From Ochrobactrum sp. BTU1 (lineage in GTDB: Bacteria; Pseudomonadota; Alphaproteobacteria; Rhizobiales; Rhizobiaceae), in contig CP076354.1 of NCBI GenBank assembly GCA_018798825.1, positions 930,001 to 994,000 on the forward strand: 64,000 bases of DNA, written 5' to 3'. The notes beneath the pieces were generated by a model. The model ran no database searches and was not told where the DNA came from. It was given only the letters and a program-made list of their open reading frames with translations. Position numbers and translations under genes: made by a program. Shown piece after piece: positions 45,705 through 55,293 of this stretch (positions are counted from its first letter, which is position 1; each line of letters begins with the position of its first letter).

Positions 45705-46493
45705 ATGCTGGTTGATAGTCACTGCCATCTCGACTTTGCGGACTTCGAGCCCGAGCGCGACGCTATTGTAAACCGCGCGCTCGAGGCTGGCATCAAACGC
45801 ATGGTCACGATTTCGACGCGAGTACGCAAGTTCGATACGATCCTCGCACTGACCAAGAAATATGATTCAGTCTATTGTTCGGTTGGTACGCATCCGAACA
45901 ACGCACATGAAGAGCTGGATGTTACTGCCGATGATCTCGTGCGGCTGGCAGAGCATCCGAAAGTTGTCGCCATAGGCGAGGCGGGGCTTGATTATCATTA
46001 TGATTATGCGCCGCCAGAAGCCCAACGTCAGGGCTTCCTCGTGCATATTGAAGCTGCACGTCGTACGCAGTTGCCGCTTGTGATCCACGCACGCAGCGCG
46101 GATCAGGACATGGCTGTTATTCTGGAATCTGAGACTGCGAAGGGTGCATTTCCCTTCATCCTGCATTGCTTTTCGTCAGGGCGCGCTCTGGCCGAAAAGG
46201 GTGTCGAGCTGGGCGGCTATGTGTCATTCTCGGGCATTCTTACTTTTAAGAATTCGGCTGATATTCGCGAAATTGCACAGATAGTTCCGCGTGATCGTTT
46301 GCTGGTTGAGACTGATGCGCCTTATCTCGCGCCTATGCCGCATCGCGGCCAGCGCAATGAGCCATCATTCGTGCAGCACACAGCAGCCGTGTTGGCTGAA
46401 ACGATTGGTGTAAGCCGCGAAGAAATCGCTGACATTACCAGCGAAAATGTCTTCCGGCTTTTCTCCAAAATGCCAAAGCCTGCCGAGGAATAA
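45705..46493 (+). CDS. TatD-family metal-dependent hydrolase
   Basis: A 262-residue TIM-barrel hydrolase. Metal ligands are visible in VDSHCHLDF (HxH), AIGEAGLDYHYD (Glu), LPLVIHARSA (His), LHCFSSG (His) and ETDAPYL (Asp). TatD-family proteins are 3'-5' exonucleases acting on DNA or RNA, with proposed roles in repair or RNA quality control. The ATG at 45705 lies 7 bp after the metG stop; longer frames overlap metG and lack the conserved start. Confidence 0.92.
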   Translation: MLVDSHCHLDFADFEPERDAIVNRALEAGIKRMVTISTRVRKFDTILALTKKYDSVYCSVGTHPNNAHEELDVTADDLVRLAEHPKVVAIGEAGLDYHYDYAPPEAQRQGFLVHIEAARRTQLPLVIHARSADQDMAVILESETAKGAFPFILHCFSSGRALAEKGVELGGYVSFSGILTFKNSADIREIAQIVPRDRLLVETDAPYLAPMPHRGQRNEPSFVQHTAAVLAETIGVSREEIADITSENVFRLFSKMPKPAEE

Positions 46494-46498
46494 TCATC

Positions 46499-47317
46499 GT
46501 GGTATCGCCTCGCAATTGTCTGCGTTTCACAATTCTCGGGTGCGGTTCGTCTCCCGGTGTGCCACGCATCAACGGTGATTGGGGCAATTGCGATCCTAAG
46601 AATCCAAAGAACAAGCGCCGCCGCGCGGCTTTGCTTGTTGAACGGTTCGACGCCGACGGGAACAGCACGGTCGTTGTTATCGACACGGGCCCGGATTTCC
46701 GGGACCAGATGATTGATGCCAACGTGCCGTCGCTTGACGCTGCTGTTTATACTCATCCACATGCCGACCATATCCACGGCATCGATGACTTACGAACCTA
46801 TGTCGTTGAAAACCGGCGACTGATGGATGTGTATGCCAACCGGTTGACACGCAACCGCCTGTTTGAAGCCTTCGGCTATTGTTTTGAGACGCCAGTGGGA
46901 TCGAGCTATCCGCCGATCCTTTCGATGCATGATATCATGGCAGAAACAGCATTCTCGATCACGGGTGCGGGCGGGTCGATCCGCTTTGAGCCATTTATGC
47001 AGGTGCATGGCGATATTGAATCGCTTGGCTTCCGCATTGGCAATGTCGCTTACTGCACGGATGTCAGCGCGTTCCCGGATGAGAGCCTGAAATATATCCG
47101 CCATGCCGATGTGCTGATTATTGGTGCGCTGCAATATCGCCCGCATCCAAGCCATTTCTCACTGGAGCAAGCGTTGGAATGGATCGAATTCTTCGGACCA
47201 AAACGCGCAATCCTGACGCATATGCATGTGCCGCTCGATTACGATACGGTTATGCGGGACACGCCTGATCACGTAGAACCCGGCTATGACGGCTTGCGAT
47301 TTGAAGTGCCTCTTTAG
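46499..47317 (+). CDS. MBL-fold metallohydrolase (PhnP-like)
   Basis: A 272-residue metallo-beta-lactamase-fold enzyme. Metal site motifs are THPHADHIHGID (HxHxDH), VIDTGPDFRDQ, YCTDVSAFPD and a final LTHMHVPLDY. The group is related to PhnP cyclic phosphodiesterases and to coenzyme PQQ PqqB-like proteins. Start GTG at 46499. In the metG-tatD operon of this order it is the usual next gene, which suggests nucleic-acid or nucleotide metabolism but does not fix the substrate. Confidence 0.88.
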   Translation: MVSPRNCLRFTILGCGSSPGVPRINGDWGNCDPKNPKNKRRRAALLVERFDADGNSTVVVIDTGPDFRDQMIDANVPSLDAAVYTHPHADHIHGIDDLRTYVVENRRLMDVYANRLTRNRLFEAFGYCFETPVGSSYPPILSMHDIMAETAFSITGAGGSIRFEPFMQVHGDIESLGFRIGNVAYCTDVSAFPDESLKYIRHADVLIIGALQYRPHPSHFSLEQALEWIEFFGPKRAILTHMHVPLDYDTVMRDTPDHVEPGYDGLRFEVPL

Positions 47318-47321
47318 AAAG

Positions 47322-47356
47322 AAAAAGCCCGCTGCGAATTTCGCAGCGGGCTTTTT
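47322..47356. terminator. Bidirectional terminator
   Basis: AAAAAGCCCGCTGCGAA / TTCGCAGCGGGCTTTTT lies between the convergent MBL and ndvA genes with T-runs on both sides. Confidence 0.92.
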
Positions 47357-47375
47357 TCATTGATACGCAACGGTA

Positions 47376-49181
47376 TCAGGCAACAGAGCCCTTAACCGGG
47401 AATGGCATCACATTGCTGGCTTCAGCTTCTTCGTTCTGAGCCTTTTCAGATTTGTCTTCAAGCTGCAGACCGCCAGCACGAAGCAGGTCAGAGAAGCGGC
47501 CACCACGCGCAGCCAGTTCATCGAAGCTGCCGCGTTCGACCAGATGACCTTTGTCCATGAACAAGACAATATCGGCAGAACGGACGGTCGACAGACGGTG
47601 CGCGATGATGAAGGTCGTGCGGTTCTGGCTTAGATCATCAACAGCCTGCTTGACCTTTTCTTCGGTCTCAACGTCAAGCGCACTGGTCGCCTCGTCGAGT
47701 ACAAGGATTGGTGAATCTTTCAGGATAGCGCGGGCAATCGCCAGACGCTGACGTTCACCACCTGAAAGCTGCGAACCACGTTCACCGACAACCGTATCGT
47801 AACCATTGCCCTTTGCGAGAATGAAGTCGTGGGCAGCAGCAGCCTTGGCAGCAGCATGAACCATTTCATGAGACGCATCTTCATTACCGACGCGGATGTT
47901 TTCTTCAACCGAACGATTAAACAGACCGGCATCCTGAAACACGGTTGCAATGGCATGGCGTAGCGAACGACGGCTGACAGTACGCGTATCGGTGCCATCA
48001 ATCAGAATGCGACCAGCGGCAGGATCGAACACGCGCTGAAGGATATTGATCAGCGTGGTCTTACCGGCACCTGTCGGACCAACAATAGCGACGGTCTGTC
48101 CCGGTTTCACTTCAAACGAAACGTCATAGACGCCCTGACCCGAATTCGGGAATTCGAAGGTCACATTGTCGAACACAATGCCACCCTTGACATTTTCAAG
48201 ATCGGTTGCGCCTTGCGGTTCCTGACGGTCGGCCGTCGCGTCTTCCATCTCGAAGAATTCTTCAAGCTTGGCACGGGCGGTCACAGTCTGGTTGATGAAG
48301 GCGCTGATCTGGTCAAGACGACCGATCATCAGCTGCGCAAAGCCGATAAAGGCAATCACGTCACCAACGCGCATCTGACCCTTGGTCACAAAATATGCGC
48401 CAAGCAGAAGCACGATAACCATCGAGAAGGTCGAGGCCATACGGTTAAGACCGCTGGCGAGCGCCCACCAGTTGAGAACCGGGAACTGGACGTTTTCGAG
48501 GTTTTTGGCATAGGTACGCAGCGCCTGCGTTTCAGAGGCAATGCGGTTATAGCTCTGCACGACAGAAACGTTGCTGATCGTGTCGCTCACATGCTCGAAG
48601 AGCTTATGGTGATGCTTTTCAACCGCGGTCTGGCCATCTTTGGTCTTACGCATGACGAGCTGGCCAATCATCACATAGATGACACCGAGCACGATAAGAA
48701 CCATGGACATGCGAAGGTCCATGCTCATTGCAACCGGAATAAGCGCGCCCAGAGCCACAATCGTGGTCAGGTGCTGACGCATGAATTCAAGCCAGAGAGT
48801 GAAGAGCGAGTCTGTCGCGCGGATCAGCGTATGCAGTGCATTCGACGTACCGCGCTTCTGGTGCCATGCAAGAGGCATGGTGATGATGCGCTCATAGGAG
48901 TCTATCATCACGCCCAGACGGCGACGATGGGCGAGGCGGTCAGCCCCACGCGCAACGAAGACTGCTGCAATGATGTTAAACCCGCCAAGAGCGGCCCACA
49001 TGGCGAGCTGCGTAACGATATCTCCCTTGTCGGAGATAGCCTGAATTACCCGACCGAAAAGGATCGGTTCGGCCAGCATGACAAGGGCAACCAATACGCT
49101 TGCTATACACATGGTTATGGTTGCGGCTTTCTCAGCCGCAAGATATTCCATGGCACGCCAGTAGATTTTGAGCAATGACAC
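47376..49181 (-). CDS. ndvA: Cyclic beta-1,2-glucan exporter NdvA (ABC transporter)
   Basis: A 601-residue fused permease-ATPase that exports cyclic beta-1,2-glucan to the periplasm, important for osmotic adaptation and host interaction in rhizobia and Brucella. The N-terminal half has six membrane spans starting ATITMCIASVLVALVMLAEPILFGRV. The nucleotide-binding domain has Walker A GPTGAGKTT, signature LSGGERQRLAIARAIL and Walker B ILVLDEATSALD. Start GTG at 49181, preceded by GGGAG and AAGG. The C-terminal tail is glutamate-rich (KSEKAQNEEAEAS). Assigned from the NdvA-specific N-terminus and overall length. Confidence 0.9.
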   Translation of the reverse strand: MSLLKIYWRAMEYLAAEKAATITMCIASVLVALVMLAEPILFGRVIQAISDKGDIVTQLAMWAALGGFNIIAAVFVARGADRLAHRRRLGVMIDSYERIITMPLAWHQKRGTSNALHTLIRATDSLFTLWLEFMRQHLTTIVALGALIPVAMSMDLRMSMVLIVLGVIYVMIGQLVMRKTKDGQTAVEKHHHKLFEHVSDTISNVSVVQSYNRIASETQALRTYAKNLENVQFPVLNWWALASGLNRMASTFSMVIVLLLGAYFVTKGQMRVGDVIAFIGFAQLMIGRLDQISAFINQTVTARAKLEEFFEMEDATADRQEPQGATDLENVKGGIVFDNVTFEFPNSGQGVYDVSFEVKPGQTVAIVGPTGAGKTTLINILQRVFDPAAGRILIDGTDTRTVSRRSLRHAIATVFQDAGLFNRSVEENIRVGNEDASHEMVHAAAKAAAAHDFILAKGNGYDTVVGERGSQLSGGERQRLAIARAILKDSPILVLDEATSALDVETEEKVKQAVDDLSQNRTTFIIAHRLSTVRSADIVLFMDKGHLVERGSFDELAARGGRFSDLLRAGGLQLEDKSEKAQNEEAEASNVMPFPVKGSVA

Positions 49182-49511
49182 CTTCGGACTCCCGCTCGTT
49201 CTATTTCACTGGACTAAATGGTGCAGTCCCGTTGTTCTATCAATATGCAATGACGGCAAGAAGTGGCGATTGGGTGTCAAGGTTGACCATAAATTAAAAA
49301 TAGATGTAACCGACCGTGAAGAGTCTAAGGCAGTTTTGTTACAGTGGCAGATTGTTGTTTTCGTCGATTATGCCTAGCAATCCGGCCTTGGCGCGTCTAT
49401 TGACAGATTTAAAGCGCATTCCGGCGACCGGCTCACGGTTACGGCCTGTAAGACGCACCAGAGACAGGCACGCGAAGCTCGTGCCCCTAAGAAGTATTGA
49501 TCGGGTTTTCC
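49182..49511. other. Divergent intergenic region, no gene seen
   Basis: 330 bp between divergent ndvA and rluC. It must contain both promoters. Short open frames exist but lack ribosome binding sites and plausible protein character. No RNA gene recognised. Confidence 0.5.
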
Positions 49512-50492
49512 ATGGCAGGCGTTGAACAAAAGAATGTGGCTGCAGACGAGACGGGTATGCGTCTTGATCGCTGGTTCAAGGTTCATTTTCCCGGACTTGG
49601 GTTCGGACACCTGCAGAAACTGCTGCGTTCCGGACAGGTTCGCGTGGATGGCGGTCGCGTAAAGGCAGATACACGTCTGCAGGCAGGCCAGTCGGTCCGC
49701 ATTCCGCCATTAGGCGTTGATGAGAAGGCCACCGGTCCTGTAACTGCGCGCACTATTCGCAGTCAGGAAGATGGTGATGTCCTCAAGCAGATGTTGATTT
49801 ATGAAGACGCCAAGGTCTTTGTTTTCAATAAGCCTGCGGGTCTGGCAGTGCAGGGCGGTTCCGGCCTTGTCCGGCATGTGGACGGTATGCTTGAAGCATG
49901 GCGCAATAAGAAGGGTGAAAAGCCTCGCCTCGTACATCGTATTGACCGCGATACGTCAGGCTGCCTTGTTGTTGCAAAGACACGCGGTGCTGCACAGGCT
50001 CTGACCGCTGCATTCCGCGAGCGTGACACCAAGAAAACCTACTGGGCACTTGTGAAGGGCGTTCCACGCAAACGCGAAGACAAGATTTCAACTTGGTTGG
50101 TCAAAGAACAAACGCCGGATGGCGATAAGATGCGTGTTTGCCAGCATGGTGAACCGGATTCCGATCATGCCGTCTCTTATTATAGGATCATCGAGAAGGT
50201 CGGTAACAACCTGACGTGGTTGGAAATGGAGCCTTACACGGGCCGCACCCATCAGCTGCGTGTTCATGCAGCGCATATTGGTCATCCAATCATCGGCGAT
50301 CCTAAATACTTTGAAGCTGACCAGAACTGGGAATTCCCGGGCGGCATTCAGAAGAAATTGCATCTTCACGCCCGCCGCATTCGCATCCCAAATCCATCGG
50401 GTGGCACTATTGATGTCACCGCACCGCTGCCACCGCATATGGTGCAGTCGTGGAACTTGCTTGGCTTTGATGAGGTAGACGCGGAAGAGTAA
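49512..50492 (+). CDS. rluC: RluA-family 23S rRNA pseudouridine synthase (RluC-like)
   Basis: A 326-residue pseudouridine synthase with an N-terminal S4 RNA-binding domain (MRLDRWFKVHFPGLGFGHLQKLLRSGQVRVDG) and an RluA catalytic domain with the aspartate motif VHRIDRDTSG and YTGRTHQLRVHAAHIGHPI. RluC isomerises U955, U2504 and U2580 of 23S rRNA in E. coli; the choice of RluC over RluD is by overall resemblance. Start ATG 49512 is preferred over a frame extension to 49497. First gene of the rluC-EamA-HAD-atp12 operon. Confidence 0.88.
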   Translation: MAGVEQKNVAADETGMRLDRWFKVHFPGLGFGHLQKLLRSGQVRVDGGRVKADTRLQAGQSVRIPPLGVDEKATGPVTARTIRSQEDGDVLKQMLIYEDAKVFVFNKPAGLAVQGGSGLVRHVDGMLEAWRNKKGEKPRLVHRIDRDTSGCLVVAKTRGAAQALTAAFRERDTKKTYWALVKGVPRKREDKISTWLVKEQTPDGDKMRVCQHGEPDSDHAVSYYRIIEKVGNNLTWLEMEPYTGRTHQLRVHAAHIGHPIIGDPKYFEADQNWEFPGGIQKKLHLHARRIRIPNPSGGTIDVTAPLPPHMVQSWNLLGFDEVDAEE

Positions 50493-50494
50493 AG

Positions 50495-51418
50495 ATGTCG
50501 GCTACGGGGGGAGGATCGGTTCAGGGCCGGGTGTCGTTCGACGGGCTGGCAATTGCCCTCGTCATGTTCATCATGTTCACCTGGGGGCTTAACCAGGTTG
50601 CCATCAAGATCGGCAATCGCGGCTTTAATCCCATGCTCATGGCCGCAGGTCGTGCAGCTTTGGGCGGCCTTTGCGTTTTTCTCTGGTGTTACTGGAAGCG
50701 CATTCCGCTGTTTGGCCGTGATGGCACACTGAAGCCAGGTATTCTGGCCGGTCTTCTTTTTGGTGTCGAATTTGTTCTGATCTTTCTGGCGATGGAACTG
50801 ACCAGTGTGGGACGTGTCACGCTGATGATGAATGTCATGCCGTTCTGGGTCGCTATCGGCAGTCATTTTCTTTTGGGCGAACGAATGTCCATGCGTGCCT
50901 TCATAGGCATGTGCGTGGCGTTTCTTGGTGTTTTCGTGGTCTTTTCAGATCATATCAGCCGTCCCGGCCCCAATGCGGTCTACGGCGATCTGCTTGCGCT
51001 GATTTCCGGTATGCTTTGGGGAATGACCACGCTCGTCATTAAGCGGTCTAAGCTTGCAAGTGCTGCGCCTGAGAAGACGTTGCTTTATCAGCTTGCCGTA
51101 GCAGCACTCGTGCCGTTGCCATTCATGTCTTTGAGCGGACCATTGATCCGCGATCCCGATATGCTCTCAGTTCTGTCATTTCTATTTCAGTCAATGTTCG
51201 TGGTAGCTGTGACATATCCATTGTGGTTCTGGATGGTGCGTCGGTATCCGGCGTCCAAATTGTCCAACTTTGCATTCCTAACGCCAGCTTTCGGCGTACT
51301 CCTCAGTGGATTGCTGCTCAATGAACCACTGGGTTGGAAAATCTTTGCCGCACTCGGTCTGATCGGGCTAGGCCTCATTATCATCAATCGACCAGCAAAA
51401 GCCGGAGCCGCCCGATGA
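50495..51418 (+). CDS. DMT-superfamily (EamA) transporter
   Basis: A 307-residue integral membrane protein with about ten hydrophobic segments and two EamA domains (LAIALVMFIMFTWGLNQVAIKIGNRGFNP... and YGDLLALISGMLWGMTTLVIKR...). It begins two bases after the rluC stop and its stop overlaps the HAD gene start (ATGA), so it is embedded in a tightly coupled operon. Substrate unknown; it is distinct from the EamA protein in the Moco operon. Confidence 0.88.
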   Translation: MSATGGGSVQGRVSFDGLAIALVMFIMFTWGLNQVAIKIGNRGFNPMLMAAGRAALGGLCVFLWCYWKRIPLFGRDGTLKPGILAGLLFGVEFVLIFLAMELTSVGRVTLMMNVMPFWVAIGSHFLLGERMSMRAFIGMCVAFLGVFVVFSDHISRPGPNAVYGDLLALISGMLWGMTTLVIKRSKLASAAPEKTLLYQLAVAALVPLPFMSLSGPLIRDPDMLSVLSFLFQSMFVVAVTYPLWFWMVRRYPASKLSNFAFLTPAFGVLLSGLLLNEPLGWKIFAALGLIGLGLIIINRPAKAGAAR

Positions 51419-52086
51419 AACTCGTTCTCTTTGATTGTGATGGCACGCTTGTCGATAGTGGTGACACTATTCACCATTGCATGGTCGCCAGTTTTAATGA
51501 CGCTGGACTTGTTCCGCCTGAAATCGAGCAGACCCACTCAATCATCGGTCTTTCTCTTCCAATCGCTATTGCGCAGTTGCTCGGTCGCGAAGTTGACGAA
51601 CAGGCGCACTGGCTCACGCAGCGTTACAAGGAAAACTTTGTAAAGTACCGTCAGAACCCTGATTTTGCAGAGCCGCTTTATGACGGTATTCTGCCACTTC
51701 TGACTGAGCTTGGCAGTCGCGATGATTTGTTGTTGGGTATCGTTACCGGTAAGTCGCAGCGTGGCGTGCGTTCGATTTTCGAACGTCATGGCATTGGACA
51801 TCATTTCATGACCGTTCGTACCGCCGATGATTGCCCGTCCAAGCCTCATCCGGCTATGGTGCTTGAATCCTGTGCCGAAATGGGGATAGAACCAGAGCGA
51901 ACAATCGTGATCGGCGATGCGATCTACGATATGCAAATGGCTCGTTCAGCAGGTGCGCGTGCCGCTGGTGTTTCGTGGGGCTATCATAAGCCCAACGCAC
52001 TGAAAGATGCAGGCGCCCATTATGTCATGAACAAGCCTGAAGAACTCCATGCGATTCTGCATGAAATGGATGCTTTCGCATCCTGA
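51415..52086 (+). CDS. HAD-superfamily hydrolase (subfamily IA)
   Basis: A 223-residue haloacid dehalogenase-type phosphatase. Motif I is LFDCDGTLVDSG with the nucleophile aspartate near residue 8, motif II LGIVTGKS, motif III lysine in DDCPSKPHPAMVLE, and motif IV VIGDAIYDMQMA. An alpha-helical cap lies between motifs I and II. It resembles phosphoglycolate phosphatase but a separate Gph-like gene is present at 57.1 kb, so the substrate is open. Starts in overlap with the EamA gene. Confidence 0.88.
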   Translation: MKLVLFDCDGTLVDSGDTIHHCMVASFNDAGLVPPEIEQTHSIIGLSLPIAIAQLLGREVDEQAHWLTQRYKENFVKYRQNPDFAEPLYDGILPLLTELGSRDDLLLGIVTGKSQRGVRSIFERHGIGHHFMTVRTADDCPSKPHPAMVLESCAEMGIEPERTIVIGDAIYDMQMARSAGARAAGVSWGYHKPNALKDAGAHYVMNKPEELHAILHEMDAFAS

Positions 52087-52108
52087 CCTACAATAATTGG
52101 ATATTATT

Positions 52109-52891
52109 ATGCGCGACACTCTGAGCGATCCCCAAGCTGAAATGCCGATTTCGCAAACCGACCCGGTAAAGCGCTCTCAGGAATTGATGCGCACACCGCT
52201 GCCGAAGCGCTTTTATGAAAAAGCTGAAGTTGCCGAAGCCGAAGGCGGGTTCACCGTGCATCTCGATGGTCGTCCGGTCAAAACACCGGCACGGGCTGTT
52301 CTGCTTCTCCCAACAAGCGAAGCTGCGGAAATTATTGCGGAAGAATTCCGTGCACAGGTGGAAGTTATAGATCCTTCCAAAATGCCTGCAACGCGTTTGG
52401 TGAACACGGCGATTGATGGCATTGCTCAAGACCCGCAGGCGGTTTTCGAAGACATTCTGCGTTTTGCCGGAACGGACATGATCTGTTACCGCGCCGCGAG
52501 CCCGAAAGAGCTGGTTGCGCGTCAGACCGAACAATGGGACCCATTGATCGACTGGGCAGAAAGCCTTGGCGCACGTTTTGCACTTGCAGAAGGTGTGATG
52601 CATGTCGAACAGTCACGCGAAGCGATTTCAGCTTTCGGCATTCATCTGTCGGAATTCAAGAATCCTATTGCGCTGGCATCGCTCCATACGATGACGACGC
52701 TGACCGGCTCCGCACTGATTGCATTGGCAATTGCCAAAGGCGAAGTCTCTGTCGAAGACGGTTGGAACCGTGCCCATCTCGATGAAGACTGGACTGTCGA
52801 ACATTGGGGCGAAGATGCTGAAGCGCAGGCACGTCGCAAGACACGTCTAGGCGAAATGATGGTCGCAGCCCGCGTACTTCAAGCGCTCTAG
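52109..52891 (+). CDS. ATP12 family F1-ATPase assembly chaperone
   Basis: A 260-residue Atp12-type protein. In mitochondria and alphaproteobacteria it protects the F1 alpha subunit before it meets beta. Recognisable stretches are PLPKRFYEKAEV, the DGRPVKTPARAVLLLPT strand region, RFAGTDMICYRAA, and VMHVEQSREAISAFGIHL. The start is ATG 52109, four codons into a frame open from TTG 52097. It closes the rluC operon, with a terminator 40 bp downstream. Confidence 0.9.
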   Translation: MRDTLSDPQAEMPISQTDPVKRSQELMRTPLPKRFYEKAEVAEAEGGFTVHLDGRPVKTPARAVLLLPTSEAAEIIAEEFRAQVEVIDPSKMPATRLVNTAIDGIAQDPQAVFEDILRFAGTDMICYRAASPKELVARQTEQWDPLIDWAESLGARFALAEGVMHVEQSREAISAFGIHLSEFKNPIALASLHTMTTLTGSALIALAIAKGEVSVEDGWNRAHLDEDWTVEHWGEDAEAQARRKTRLGEMMVAARVLQAL

Positions 52892-52930
52892 TTATTATTT
52901 ATCTAATAGCTGTAACAAACTGTATAAAAA

Positions 52931-52961
52931 GAGAAAACCCGGCTTTCGCCGGGTTTTCTTT
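52931..52961. terminator. Bidirectional terminator
   Basis: AGAAAACCCGGC / GCCGGGTTTTCT with loop TTTC, between convergent atp12 and glnA, T-runs on both sides. Confidence 0.88.
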
Positions 52962-53000
52962 CGCGCGCCTTCTGGCACGTCGTTCCCCTCGGTAACTCAA

Positions 53001-53046
53001 GCGCATCCCCAAAATCGTAAAACGGTTTTCGCATAAGAGGCGCTTT
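53001..53046. repeat. REP-like dispersed inverted repeat
   Basis: GCGCATCCCCAAAATCGT...ACGGTTTTCG...GGCGC is a degenerate copy of the same element as at 23637 and 42182, here in the atp12-glnA convergent gap. Confidence 0.6.
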
Positions 53047-53098
53047 AAAGAAGTAACCGGAGCGCGTGGCAATCTCTGATTGCCACGCGCAATTCCGA

Positions 53099-54508
53099 TT
53101 AAACCGAGTAGTACATATCGAACTCAACCGGATGCGGCGTTGTTTCATAACGCAGCACTTCAGCCATCTTGAGTTCGATGAAGCTATCGATCTGGTCGTC
53201 CTCGAATACGCCACCAGCCTTGAGGAATTCGCGATCCTTGTCGAGCGCCTGCAGGGCTTCACGAAGCGAACCGCAAACGGTTGGGATCTTCTTCAGTTCC
53301 TTTGCAGGCAGATCGTAGAGATCCTTGTCCATGGCCTGGCCTGGATGAATCTTGTTCTTGATACCGTCAAGACCAGCCATCAGCAGCGCTGAGAAGCAGA
53401 GATATGGATTTGCTGATGGATCCGGGAAGCGAACTTCAAGACGCTTCGACTTCGGCGACGAGCCGAATGGGATACGGCAAGAAGCAGAACGGTTGCGAGC
53501 CGAGTAAGCCAGTAGAACCGGAGCTTCATAGCCAGGGACCAGACGCTTGTAGGAGTTGGTCGATGGGTTGGTGAATGCGTTCACAGCCTTGGCGTGCTTG
53601 ATAACGCCGCCGATGAAGTACAGGCAGTTTTCTGACAGACCGGCATATTCATTGCCAGCGAAGGTTGGCTTGCCGTCTTTCCAGATCGAGAAGTGAACGT
53701 GCATACCCGAGCCGTTGTCGCCGAAAACTGGCTTTGGCATGAAGGTTGCAGTCTTGCCGTAGGCATTGGCTACCTGATGCACGACATATTTCTGGATCTG
53801 CATCTTGTCGGCGTTGCGGACGAGCGTGTCGAATTTTGTACCCAGCTCGTGCTGAGCTGAAGCCACTTCGTGGTGATGCTTTTCAACCGTTACGCCCATT
53901 TCCGTCAGAACGGTGAGCATTTCGGAGCGCATGTCCTGAAGACTGTCCACTGGTGGAACAGGGAAGTAACCACCCTTGACGCGTGGGCGATGGCCCATAT
54001 TGCCGGTTTCGTAATCGGTATCATCGTTCGATGGCAGTTCGGTCGAATCGAGCTTGAAGCCGGTGTTGAACGGATCGACCTTGTACTTGACGTCATCGAA
54101 TACGAAGAATTCAGCTTCCGGGCCGACGTAAACAGTGTCGCCAATGCCGAGCGACTTCATGTAGGACTCAGCCTTCTTTGCAGTCGTGCGTGGATCGCGG
54201 CCATAAGCTTCACCCGAAATCGGATCAAGAATGTCGCAGAGAATTACCAGCGTGGACTGAGCAAAGAACGGATCAATGTGAGCGGTTTCCGGATCTGGCA
54301 TGAGAACCATGTCGGATTCATTAATAGCCTTCCAGCCACCAATCGAAGAGCCGTCGAACATGACGCCATCTTCAAACATCTCTTCATCGATCAGGCCGAC
54401 ATCCATCGTAACGTGATGCAGTTTGCCTTTTGGGTCTGTGAAGCGGAGGTCAACAAACTTGACGTCGTTGTCTTTGATCTGTTTCAGAATGTCATTGGCA
54501 GTCGTCAT
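53099..54508 (-). CDS. glnA: Glutamine synthetase, type I
   Basis: Dodecameric GSI of 469 residues, making glutamine from glutamate, ammonia and ATP. Motifs are [17 protein letters not shown], the ammonia/metal site [17 protein letters not shown] segment ([12 protein letters not shown]) and [24 protein letters not shown] for ATP. Tyr398 in [11 protein letters not shown] is the adenylylation site, so activity is expected to be controlled by GlnE. It is 45 bp downstream of glnB, and the sigma-54 promoter ahead of glnB should drive both. Confidence 0.97.
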   Translation of the reverse strand: MTTANDILKQIKDNDVKFVDLRFTDPKGKLHHVTMDVGLIDEEMFEDGVMFDGSSIGGWKAINESDMVLMPDPETAHIDPFFAQSTLVILCDILDPISGEAYGRDPRTTAKKAESYMKSLGIGDTVYVGPEAEFFVFDDVKYKVDPFNTGFKLDSTELPSNDDTDYETGNMGHRPRVKGGYFPVPPVDSLQDMRSEMLTVLTEMGVTVEKHHHEVASAQHELGTKFDTLVRNADKMQIQKYVVHQVANAYGKTATFMPKPVFGDNGSGMHVHFSIWKDGKPTFAGNEYAGLSENCLYFIGGVIKHAKAVNAFTNPSTNSYKRLVPGYEAPVLLAYSARNRSASCRIPFGSSPKSKRLEVRFPDPSANPYLCFSALLMAGLDGIKNKIHPGQAMDKDLYDLPAKELKKIPTVCGSLREALQALDKDREFLKAGGVFEDDQIDSFIELKMAEVLRYETTPHPVEFDMYYSV

Positions 54509-54553
54509 TTTGGTATCCTGTTTGCACGACGATGGTCGGTAGACTTGGTTTCG

Positions 54554-55293
<740 letters not shown>

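Noticed and set aside
48213..49178. 321-codon open frame antisense to ndvA
   Set aside because: It mirrors the codon structure of ndvA, has no ribosome binding site or recognisable protein features, and the ndvA product is certain.
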